DNA from: Auricularia sp. M13
Lineage: Eukaryota > Basidiomycota > Agaricomycetes > Auriculariales > Auriculariaceae
Direction: 5' to 3'
NCBI GenBank assembly: GCA_037042915.1
Contig: CM073193.1
Location: 1,550,001 to 1,614,000 of the forward strand
DNA: 64,000 nucleotides
Shown piece after piece: positions 34,854 through 44,693 of this stretch (position 1 is its first letter; each line of letters starts with the position of its first letter). The notes beneath the pieces are model-generated. The model did no database searches, was not told where the DNA came from, and saw only the letters and a list, made by a program, of their open reading frames with translations. The position numbers and the translations under genes are program-made.

Positions 34854-36171
34854 ATGGCGCAGTATCCCGCCCCCGGAGAGACGTCGCTCACGCTCTACAT
34901 CTCGCACAACAACTTCTTCTCCGTCATATTGGGGTCCATGTTCTATGGCGCGTCAACCATCACCTCTTTGTTCGGCGCTCTGACCGTCCTGAAGGCATCC
35001 ACTTCGTACTCAGCCTTGTTACATTGCACTACCTATGGCGCTCGAATTGGCGGCTCATCAACTGGGGACTCGTCACTTACGTGATTACGATCTTCATATG
35101 CTCTACGCTCTACCTCGCCGGCTCGATCCACTGGCGAATGCGCATGTTCATTGACGACAGGTTCGTCTCCATCCTACATGCATGTCTTACATAGATCCTG
35201 ACACGCTGGTTGTAGAGGATACCCGTGAGTCGCGCATATCGTCGTCGGCGGTCGGATGTCTCACATTTTCCTCACTGCCAGCGGCGGCCCGGCGTTGTTC
35301 TATATCGAGCAGTTCTCTCAGCCCGAAACGATCCTGTCGAACTCTGCGTACATCATTATCAACTTTATGGCAGACGGGCTGCTCGTAAGTTGTGCCAGCC
35401 GCGATAGAAAATTTCATGTCTCACATCCTCCGTCCAGCTGTGGCGCTGCTGGGTGATCTACAACCGCAGCTGGCGCGTCGTATTCATCCCTATGCTCGCC
35501 TTCGCCGCGTCTACGGGTACGTCCTGAGTCCTTTTTTCCACGCCCTCGATGCTCACACGGTCCCCACGCATAGTGTTATCGGTGTTCGTGACCTACACGA
35601 TCGCGCAGCCAGGCACGGTGTTCGCGACGAAGACGGCGATGCGCGTGACGCTGCCGTACTTCGCGCTGAGCATGTCGCTCAACATGCTCCTCACGCTGAT
35701 GATCGCGGCCAAGCTGCTCTCCGCGCGCGCGGAGTTCGCGCGCCACCACGCGCAGGTGTTCACGAGCATCGTGAGCATGCTCGTCGAGAGCGCCGCGCTG
35801 TACGCCGTGTTCAGCATCGCGTTCATCGCGACGTACACGCTCAAGGACGCGCTCTTCAACGTCGTGCTGCACATCCAGGCGCAGATCATGGTACGCGTCT
35901 CTCGCCCTTCCTTCGTCCGTCTGGAGGCTGACGGTGGCAAACTCGCCAGTGCATATCCCCGCTGCTCATCCTGATCCGCGTCGCGCGCGGCCGCGCGGCG
36001 GGCCAGCAGGCGCAGGTCATCGTCTCGCACAACCCCTTGTCGACGCTGCCGGGCCAGTGGAAGACGACGCAGAGCGGGATGATGATGTCGACGCACAACC
36101 CCATGGTCGCCGACCCGCCCACGTCGTCCCGCGGCGCATCGGAAAAGTCGCAACCGCACGAGGACGTATGA
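34854..36171 (+). CDS. Seven-helix membrane protein of a fungal family, with a 9-nt exon
   Basis: Exons 34,854-34,951, 35,014-35,160, 35,216-35,224, 35,282-35,384, 35,438-35,516, 35,574-35,890 and 35,950-36,171 join to 324 residues. Seven hydrophobic segments are visible, from NNFFSVILGSMFYGALVTL near residue 18 to a last one near residue 255. A cytosolic-looking hydrophilic tail of about 60 residues follows. The loop after the second helix reads RGYPGGPALFYIEQFS, a phrase shared by a large group of basidiomycete membrane proteins of unknown function. The 9-nt exon encodes most of RGYP and is needed to keep the frame. No ligand or partner can be inferred. Confidence 0.88.
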
Positions 36172-36569
36172 TTTTCTCTTGCGCAGCCGTCCGACTCCCA
36201 TGATGGACTCTGAATCTGAAAATGATGTTGTACTTCTACTAGCCTTACGAACCTCCTTTTCCTTGGGCACATCGCCGGCGGCTGGCGTCTGCGCGTGTTG
36301 TATCATTGAGTGTAGCCTAGTTTACCTTGACGGCCGATAGACATGAATTCCACGTTCCTTCCCCGAGGCAAAGGTTGTAGAGGAAGAGGACTCTGAGATC
36401 AATACGCCATTGCATCGCGATCCGAAGACGTCGCATTGGATGTTCAGAGGTGATGGCTCGAGCATTTCTCAATCAAGGTGCTGCAAGTAGTAGCATTCAA
36501 TGGCAACCGATAAAGGGTATTCATTGGGCGTGTATGTGTACGGGACCAGCCCAGATCTCTGGACATGAC
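36172..36569. other. Convergent 3' intergenic region
   Basis: Lies between the ends of the plus-strand membrane protein gene and the minus-strand acidic protein gene. Nothing else is visible. Confidence 0.5.
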
Positions 36570-37024
36570 TTAGAATCCAAAGCCGAGTCCGACGAGCTCC
36601 TTGCTCTCAGGCTGCGACTCAGACTCATTCCCCTCCTCGCACGTCTCCTCATCTTCGTAATAACCATCCAACAGCTCAAGATGAGCCGGCTTGGGCGTCT
36701 TGCCACAGTGTATCCACATCGGGCGCGGCTTAGGGGTTCTGTCCCAGTCGTAGTTGCACTTCGGCTGCACCGGTGCGGGTTTGGGGGTGCGCTCGGACGG
36801 GTGCGCGGCGAGGTCGACAGCCCAGCTGTCGGCGCGGAGGGAGACGATGCGCTGCCACGCGGCGTCGGGCATCTCGTCGCGGTTTTGCTTCATCTCGGCG
36901 ACCTCTTCAGGCTGTTCGGGAGAGTCAGCACGAAATGGTAAACGAGAGATGCGAAGTAAAGACGCACGAGAGGCTGGCGGATGAAGTTGGCGCGGATCTC
37001 GGTGGGGGTGAGGTCGAAGTACAT
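36570..37024 (-). CDS. Small acidic protein with TPKP repeats, copy A
   Basis: Exon 1 (37,024-36,968) and exon 2 (36,911-36,570) flank a 56-bp intron and encode 132 residues. The sequence starts MYFDLTPTEIRANFIRQPL and then has three TPKP-type phrases (SERTPKPA, DRTPKPRP, KTPKPAH) interleaved with WIHCG and LELLD. The end is very acidic and closes with KELVGLGFGF. There is no signal peptide or membrane span, so it is probably soluble and intracellular. A TATATATA run lies at 37,138-37,146. A paralogue with the same intron lies 1.6 kb away at 38,667-39,130. Function unknown. Confidence 0.8.
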
Positions 37025-37137
37025 CGTCGATTGGATTGGATGCGGATGAGGACGACTGAGTGCGTGAACTGTGTGCGAGAAAGACGGTTGTGAATGCGAG
37101 AGACTGAGTGACTAAAAGCTTCGCGTCGAGGCGGGCG

Positions 37138-37146
37138 TATATATAT
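37138..37146 (-). promoter_or_regulatory. TATA box of acidic protein copy A
   Basis: An alternating TATATATAT run about 115 bp upstream of the ATG at 37,024. Copy B has a TATATAAA at a similar distance. Confidence 0.6.
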
Positions 37147-37338
37147 GGCTTCATCTCCACCAGACCGCAGACGAATTTCGAAGCAGGCCAGAGCGCGAGC
37201 CGTTCCGCAGCGGGTTCACCGCGATCGACCTCTCCAGTCAAGACCCAAACACAAACACTCACGTTCACACAACTCGCGCCGAGTAAGTATAACCAAATTG
37301 TCCAAGTCCTATGTTCCGCAGAATATGGAGGAGACCAT

Positions 37339-38232
37339 CTAAATAAACAAACGCACGGCAGCAGTGATCAGCAGCACAGGTAGAATCGGAACCGAGAGGG
37401 CGGGGGCAGCGTTGTCAGGGGGCAGGTTCGCCTCGGCGGGCGACGTCGCCTCCTCCTGCGGCACCGTGCCCGTGCCCGCATCCGTGTTCGTGTTTGTGGG
37501 AGTGTCAGCGTCAGTGGTGGAGGGCGCGGGGTCGGCGGTAATCAGCACAGCGTGGTCCACTATTAGCCAAAACAAATCCAGATTTTTAGAAACAGCTGAA
37601 ACGACGAAGGCGACGCACTGTTGGTCTGGCCGAAGTGGCCGACGCGGGCGTCGTTCAGGTTGGTCACGACGACGGTGTGCACGGTGTTCTCGAGCCCGGA
37701 GACGGAGAAGAGCTTGAGCGGGAAGTCGTCGCCCGTCGACGTCTTGTTGTACAGGTCGATGCGCGACGCCTGGAGCCCGGAAACCTCAGCACAGGATGAA
37801 GCGATAGGAGCCGACAGAACAGACCTGTGCGCCGTCGAACGTGATCTGGAGCACGCCGCCGTCCGAGCGCTGGTACGCCCAAAACTCGAATCCGATGCTG
37901 CAAAGGCGTAAGCGAGGCTAGCAGCTACTGGGAGGCTACATCCGATGTTCACTCACAAAGCAACTATGATAACAAAAGCGTAAGGAAATCATTCAGAAAA
38001 TAAAGAACGTGAAAGTGGGCGCACTGGGAGCCTTAATAGTAATAGTGCCAACGTCGGTATTATTGACGTTGAACGCGCCCGACGAGTTGAACGCGCCGGG
38101 CGACGGGAAGACATGCCACGAGTCGTCCGTGGTCGGCGCGAGCGCTACAGCAGCATTGGTCACGCCGAGGGGCACCTGCGCCGCGTAGGCCAGCGAGGCC
38201 GTCGTCGCGAGCAGCGCACAGAGCAGCCGCAT
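37339..38232 (-). CDS. Secreted, probably GPI-anchored surface protein
   Basis: The protein starts with a signal peptide (MRLLCALLATTASLAYA) at 38,232 and ends at 37,339 in a hydrophobic tail (LSVPILPVLLITAAVRLFI). A Thr/Ser/Pro/Ala-rich stretch precedes the tail. This is the usual layout of a GPI-anchored cell-wall protein. The middle is rich in beta-strand residues (IGFEFWAYQRSDGGVLQITF, then RIDLYNKTSTGDDFPLKLF) and resembles jelly-roll surface proteins common in mushrooms. At least three introns are needed; those near 37.80 kb and 37.58 kb are clear. The junction around 37.9-38.0 kb, possibly with a very short exon, is not. It lies between the two acidic paralogues. Confidence 0.65.
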
Positions 38233-38564
38233 GTGGGCAGAAAATGGGTCAGAGCAAGTTGCAAGCGATGTTGCGGGAGAAAGAGAACGACCGGCGTCGG
38301 ATCACGCCGCCCAGTGCATCTCTGCACAGCCCGCCAAGCGCCCGGGCATTCCAGGAATTCTCCCTCAGCCACTTGTATTGTGATCTATTGTGCCTGCACA
38401 GGCTATCTCATTGAATGCGAAAAAATAAAATCATGGGTGAGATCCCTCCTGAGGAATTTCTATTGTGACCGGAACGATCGCCGTCGAACGTTGTCTTCGA
38501 AATCCCCGCGGACTGAGTGCCTCCCGCCAGGCCGTTCTGAAATATAGGGATCAGAGGTTCAGGG

Positions 38565-38572
38565 TATATAAA
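38565..38572 (+). promoter_or_regulatory. TATA box of acidic protein copy B
   Basis: TATATAAA about 95 bp upstream of the ATG at 38,667, followed by a CT- and AC-rich leader. Confidence 0.65.
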
Positions 38573-38666
38573 CTCCTCCAATTCCTGCCTTTCTCACTCA
38601 CTCACTTACCTACACTCACACACAACGAACGTACTCGCCCTCTCACCTGCACCCAATTCATTCACG

Positions 38667-39130
38667 ATGTACTTCGACCTCACCCCCACCGAGATCCGCA
38701 CCAACTTCATCCGCCAGCCTCTCGTAAGTCCTTATCCCCTCCATATTATACGGTGCTGACTCTCGAAAAGCCAGAAGAGGTCGCCGAGATGAAGCAAAAC
38801 CGCGACGAGATGCCCGACGCCGCTTGGGAGCGCATCGTCTCGCTCCGCGCCGACAGCTGGGCTGTCGAGCTCGCCTCGCACCCGTCCGAGCGCACCCCCA
38901 AACCCGCGACGATGCAGCTGAAGTGCCCCGTCATGTATGACTGGGACGCAGACCGGACGCCCAAGCCGCGCCCGACGTGGATACACTGTGGCAGGACGCC
39001 CAAGCCGGCGCATGTGGAGCTTCTTGATGAGTATTACTCAGAGGAAGAAGACGAGGTGTATGAGGAGGACAATGGGGCTGTGGCTCAGACTGAGAGCAAA
39101 GAGCTTGTGGGGCTCGGCTTTGGATTTTAA
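38667..39130 (+). CDS. Small acidic protein with TPKP repeats, copy B
   Basis: Exon 1 (38,667-38,723, exactly 57 nt as in copy A) and exon 2 (38,771-39,130) join across a 47-bp intron to give 138 residues. It is strongly similar to copy A along its length, including MYFDLTPTEIR, the MPDAAW phrase, the three TPKP phrases and the final KELVGLGFGF. The acidic segment before the C-terminus is the most variable part. The pair diverged recently enough for both exon structure and promoter TATA to be kept. Confidence 0.85.
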
Positions 39131-39557
39131 GCCCTGTACAAAATGAATTGGGCCGGTCCCGTAAACATACCCAAAGATATCCTTTGTATTAACCTCCATG
39201 CAATCCCATGACTGTTAATCTTCATCAATGGTGTATCGCCAAAACCTTTCAAAGGAAAGTTTATCTGTATTGGAATCCACTTTTCAGCTTATCCGGTACC
39301 TTAAAAATTAGCCTATCAATTTAATGAGCGTTGAATACACCCAAAGGAAGGCAGTTTTCTTTCGCAAAGCAGTTTACCAATACGACGTTGTTCTGTCGCG
39401 TCGCGTTTCATTCTCCGCCCGCGCCTTTCCCTCCGAGTCGACGCGCCGCGCCGAAAATCTGCTAATCTGCGCAGGGGCCGCTGTCGCCTCGTCCTGGTCG
39501 ACGCCGTCCTTCAGCTTCAGCCGTGTCAATGCTATAACACCAGTCTTCGCGTCCCAG

Positions 39558-42342
39558 ATGCTGCCCACCGCCCGCAGCGCACCGTCCCACTCCGCGCGCC
39601 CGCTAGCCCGCGCGCTCTCCGGACTCAGCAGTAGTTCGTCCTCAGGCGCTGGCGATTCCGCAGAGTTCTTGCAGGGCGAATGGGGTCTTATGTTCGGCGA
39701 GCGGCTGCGCTTGCTGGCTCGCACGCAGACTCAGACCCAAACCCAGCAGACGTCGGGACAGGCGCAGGGGCAGAGTCAACGGACGCCGTTTGCTATGCCT
39801 GCTCCTCGGCCTACAACTAGCGCCCACGTGCCCTCGCAAGTCGCTTTGCATATGCCCATGCAGAGCCCGTATAATCCGCTTTTCTGGCAACATAAAATTT
39901 CGGCCATGCCCGCGACAATTGTATCTTTATCGCAACCCGCTCTGCCTCTTGCGTTACACCCCACCGCTTTCGTCCCTCCCAACTCCAGCTCGTCAGTATT
40001 TGAAGTCCCTGCTCAGCCTCAAACACCCCCAGTGCAGTATAACGGTGAGTTACACCCTGTATTTCTAATCAAGCTCTTATTCTTTGCAGTAGAACCCAGC
40101 GCTGCCCTCAACCGGTCTTCACGCAAACGGAAGCGCGGTATACTCGCCCGTGCGTTTGCTTGCTTAATTGACCGTCTTTGAGTCAAAAGCTGATGTCTAT
40201 CTGTATTAGCATATCCCGCCCCGGTCGTCGTTACGACGAATACTTCGGCCAACGCTACGCGTCCTGGGGTTGACTCGCTTGATCTTCCTGTTGACGCTCC
40301 ATCTCCTGCCCGAGGTACGACTGCTGCTATGGCGTTGAAGACTGCGGACAATCTTCCTACCTCGGTTCATCCTGCGGACTCGGTGTCCAGCTCCAGCGCT
40401 CCGGAGGTGGTCGTGCAGGAGGCTCGCGCGCGACGCAAGGCGAATGCCAACTCCGTAGACGTACCGCGTGCTACTCTGGAATCAAGCGAGCAGCGACGTT
40501 CCCCTCGCACTTCGTCTGTCACTCCAGGTCCACTCGACGTCGTGATGCAGGAGGCACGCGCACGACGAAGAACTGCAGCCAACCCTGTAAAGGTTGAACG
40601 TGCGCTGTCCCGTGCCGTACAGGCCCTGCGCGAACAGCATGCGCTGGTGTTGGACGATGCCCGCGACTTTGATGTGGGGATGGGCTTCGACGCCGTGGAT
40701 TTCCAGCTCGTCGGCTTAGAAGATCTCGCCATATCCCGCACCGTTGCCGTCCAAGCCAATACTGCCCCACGCGTCACCCCGATCCGGCGCGACACCAACC
40801 TAGGCAACAAAGACCCACAGTCGCTCGAAACCTTCCGCGCGAGCTTCACCAAGGACGTCGCGCGGGGCAACGCCCGGCAGGCCGTCCGCCGCATGTCGCG
40901 CCTTCTCTGCAAAAAGTCGTTCCTGCGCCACCCGGACCGCGGCGCGTTCTTCGACGTCGCGGTGCACGCGCTGCTGCAGAAGGGCGAGTACGCGGCGGCG
41001 TGCAACATCCACAAGTGGATGACGGACGAGGGCTTTCTCACGTCGCCTGCTGTGGTCACCGGCCTCGTCTGCGCGCTGAACGACGGTGAGGGTGTGCTGG
41101 AGGCGCTGGACGAAATGCCCGCGCACGTGGACGAGCCGCTGCTCGCGGCGGCGCTCTCCCGGCTGCAGGCGTCGCTGCCTGCTGCACAACTGGAGGAGCT
41201 CGCCGAGCGCCATCGGTACCAACGCGGGCGCGGCGTGACGTGCATCATGATCAACGCGCACGCGCGGGGCGGGGACCTGCCCGCGGCCGCGCGCTGGCTC
41301 GAGCGCTACCGCACGACGGCGAAGCCGGGGCACGCGCTGGAGCCCGCGCCGTACGCGGCGCTGATGGCCGCGCACCTGCGCGCGGGCGACCCGGCCGCGG
41401 CGCTCGGCGTGCTCGCGCTGATGCAGGCGGACGACGTCGCGCCGACGCTCGGCATCTACAACATGCTGCTCGCCGCGCGCGGGGCCCGACGGCGTCGAGC
41501 GCGCGTTCCGCGTCGCCAAGATCATCCCACCCGAGCTCTGGGCGCGCGCGGACGCGTTCACCTTTGCCGCGCTGTGGAAGGCGCACGAGCGCTGGCGCGC
41601 GGCGCTCGTCCTGCGCACCGGCGCGCCGCAGCCGGCGCCGCGCGCGCTGTTCCACGCCATGATGCTGCGTGCCCGTGGCGTCGTCGGCGCGCGCCTTCTG
41701 AACGTCGCGCTGCGCGTGCTGATGCTCCGGGAGGACTACGCGGGCGCGCTGGTGCTGCTCGACGTGCACGGCGCGCCGGACGCGCGCACGCGCCAGGCGG
41801 TGCTCGGCGCGCTGTGGCGCCGCATGCGCGGCGAGGTCGACGCGCAGCGGGCCGCGGAGGAACGCGCGCGGCAGCGCGAGGTCGAGCTGCGCGACCTCGG
41901 CCGTGTGCCGCTGCCCCACCAGCGCGAAGAGGAGCCGGGCCGGGAGCTCGCGCGCTGGACAGACCGCATGCTGGCCGAGCCCGGCGGGCTGCGGCGCCGC
42001 GGGACGTGGCTGCGCGCGTACGTCGCGCGCGGGGAGGGCCTCGCGGACTTCGAGGGCCTGTTCGAGTGGCTGCTCAACCTCGGGCCCGAGATCGAGCGCG
42101 AGCAGGGCGAGGGACGGGACGGGCTGGTTGACGTCCGCCCGCTGCGCGTGCTGCTCCGCCGTGCGGTCCTCGCGAGCAAGGACGTGTCCGTCCTCGCGCC
42201 CATCGAGGTGCAGAACGAGGTCATTCGCGCGGCGCTGGCGAAGGCGCGCGCGCAGATGCTGCCTGTGATGGAGAAGGAGCGGCCGCCGCAGCGCAAGAAC
42301 TGGAAGCGCGAGTCCAAGCTGAAGTCGCCTCGCGAGCGGTAG
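39558..42342 (+). CDS. PPR-repeat protein, probably mitochondrial, with one frameshift
   Basis: The likely start at 39,558 gives an Arg/Ser/Ala-rich N-terminus (MLPTARSAPSHSARPLARAL) fitting a mitochondrial presequence. An upstream in-frame ATG at 39,324 also exists. Introns are 40,045-40,089 and 40,150-40,209. After a low-complexity region, helical repeats of PPR type run from about 40.8 to 42.3 kb (ACNIHKWMTDEGF, ARWLERYRTTAKPG, ALGVLALMQADDVAPT). At 41,481-41,484 a run of four G shifts the frame; with three the reading continues unbroken to the stop at 42,340-42,342. Such proteins usually bind organelle RNA. The lesion may be a sequencing error or a real allele. Confidence 0.75.
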
Positions 42343-42951
42343 TGCGTGTGGATAATGGAAGTATTGTACCTTGGGAATCTAATGGCTGTCATAGATCGCG
42401 CATCGCGCTGCATTGTATTCTATCCTCGCTCACTGCTCATGCAATAGCACCTCGCCTCTCGCTCAAAGGTTGTGAATACTTGGCTATTCTTAGCGTCGCC
42501 ATGTCATGCAAGCCAAAACGAGCCTCCCGATGGGATCATGATTGGGGTGGCTGTTTCCAGCATCCTGTCCGATCTAAACATAGCATCATGAGTGTCGCGT
42601 CTGGCTCATGCCTGGCTCTCATTCTCGACGCGATAGGGTGAGTACAGAGTATTCATACTTCGTTCAAGGCCTGACGTGGACTGTCTACACTCAGATGCCC
42701 GACGAATGCCAACTCCTACTAGTACCTAGTCTTCACAACGCTCGCTGCGCAATGCAGCGCCCTGACACAGACGACCGCGAATCTCGCCCCACAAAACGAC
42801 TGATCCGCCGTTGCCCAGCGACTGCAGGGCAATGCTTATGCTATTTCTGGACCGCACATAAAGACAGGCCGGTTCCTCTGCCGACGTCCTCAACTTTCTT
42901 TGCTACCTTTTTGTTTTGCTTCGTTTCATTCTTCTACTTCGCCTTTGAAGC
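42343..42951. other. Intergenic
   Basis: No gene is seen. The last part, CT-rich, is the probable leader of the next gene. Confidence 0.5.
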
Positions 42952-44346
42952 ATGTTCGGTCTTCTTCTTGCCACCGCGACGCTCGCTGTTGCGCCTGCCC
43001 TCGCCGACCTCGGCAAGCCGTCCCTCTTCGAGCAGGGCCTGCACGATCCGCTCATTGCTTTTGATACTATTGCCGAGGTTTGTGCTCTCCCTTTGCTTTC
43101 TGTGCGCATTCGTCGCTCAGGGATGGACACTAGCCGAGCGCGACGAACCGTCAGTCCTCTGTCCCGGATATTTGCAAGAAATACGCGTCTGGTGCTGGCT
43201 ATGGCTTCAATGGTGCGTGTCTTTGACCTTAATTCCCCGAGCATTTTTCTGAGAATTGTTTGGCTAGGTGATGTGCAATGCGACGTGAACAGCATCGAAG
43301 CGCGTGAGGTCTTCTACGAGGACTGCGACCAGTCCTGGACCCTGTGCCGGTGCGTCTTACGACTTCGCCTATGCACCCGCTCCCGGTGACTGACTGGTGA
43401 TGCTCTGCGCGCAGTTGCCCGGACGCGAACATGGACATGGACGCCATCCAGCACCGTTTCGGACAGGTACCAGTGGGCATCCGCTCTTACGTCGGCGCGG
43501 TGCTCGCAACCAAGGCGGACGGGTGCAGCGCGGTCACCTTTGACGGGAGCTTTGTCCGCATTCACGGCGATTGCGGTATGACGTGCGTATCGATGGTTGT
43601 GAACAAGCAGGGACTAAGTGCTTCTGCAGCGTCTACTTGCACGAGGCCGGACATGCCTTCGATCAAGGCTTCAGTGGCACGCAAGGTTTCAACGACGCGA
43701 TTTCTGCGTCGTCTTGTGTCCCGGACGGCTATGCAAACACGAACGCGGTTGAGGTTCGTACAAATGATTCAGACGGCTGCGCTTGAAAGCGAGACTCATC
43801 TATTGTCTAGGACTGGACTCAAGTCAACGTCCTTTACACGTACACTAAGCAGGTGAGCAAAGCCGTGCGGTTTTATTGCGCAAAAAGCTGATGGTATGCT
43901 TCAGTTTGGTCCTCTTCCAGCGGACCCAGGTTGCCTCCAGCCGCAACTCGACCAGCTCGCGAATGATGCTCGCGTGAACGAGGGACAGGATGCGAAGAAG
44001 TGCCTCGCTGACAAACGTCCGTTCACTACGTATGTCCAAGCTTTGTCCGCAGTGAACTCGATCCTGAGTATTTCATTTCAGCGAGAACACGATGGCACCG
44101 CCGGAACCAGCGTCTACCGAAGCACCTGCCCCGGCGCCGACGTCCACTGAGGCCCCCGCCCCTCCTCCTAGCACAGAGGCTCCTGCGCCTCCCTCGAGCA
44201 CGGAAGCTCCAGTGCCGACCCCGACCCCGACGAAGACCTGCAACTCTGCCAAGTTCCGTTTCCGCAACAAGGTCAAGCGCGCTGCAATCTCCATTGCCCG
44301 CAGGTTTATCGGAAAGAACACCGTTACTGTGCCTTACTCGGAGTAG
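42952..44346 (+). CDS. Con-13-like secreted zincin, multi-exon
   Basis: Reading from ATG 42,952 through about eight exons to the stop at 44,346 gives a secreted protein with signal peptide MFGLLLATATLAVAPALA. The body has paired cysteines and the metalloprotease motif HEAGH inside VYLHEAGHAFDQGFSG. CVPDGYANTNAVEDW follows; these phrases are typical of fungal conidiation-specific protein 13 relatives. The C-terminal tail is a Pro/Ala/Thr repeat (units like STEAPAP) and then a basic end, suggesting an O-glycosylated linker. Zinc binding by the two His is inferred from HExxH. One intron (about 43,577-43,611) would be only 35 bp, so that junction needs support from transcripts. Confidence 0.75.
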
Positions 44347-44693
44347 AAGCTTCGTACTCGATAAGCACGATGTTCAATTACCTTTTGTAAATTATTTTCC
44401 GTTATTGACCTCTTACACGCGATTTCGTCCAGCTGCATAGCTGCATGCTTCCTCAAGTTTCCCGTGAAGCTGGTCTATGTTCTTCAAATATCTCCAGGGT
44501 CCAGCAATGCCGTTGACGTTGCCGAGACGTTGCCTGGAGCTGTCTTCAAACGAACTCCGAAATCTCCGACTGAGAAGGTACTCTTGAAGCGCTCTAGTGG
44601 CGCAAGAAAGCGGAATGTACCGCTTCTTCCTCACTCCGCCAAAGCCACCTCTTGAGCCTCCCACCCACAACACACCCATATTTCAATACCGCC
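44347..44693. other. Intergenic
   Basis: Short gap holding the presumed promoter of the monooxygenase. No separate gene is recognised. Confidence 0.5.

Noticed and set aside
35392-35931. 179-codon frame rich in His/Arg within the membrane protein gene
   Set aside because: Out of frame with seven hydrophobic exons that splice perfectly, so it is a shadow.
40367-41919. Long minus-strand frames opposite the PPR gene
   Set aside because: Very high GC removes stops on the other strand. The sequences are Arg/Ala-rich without domain features.
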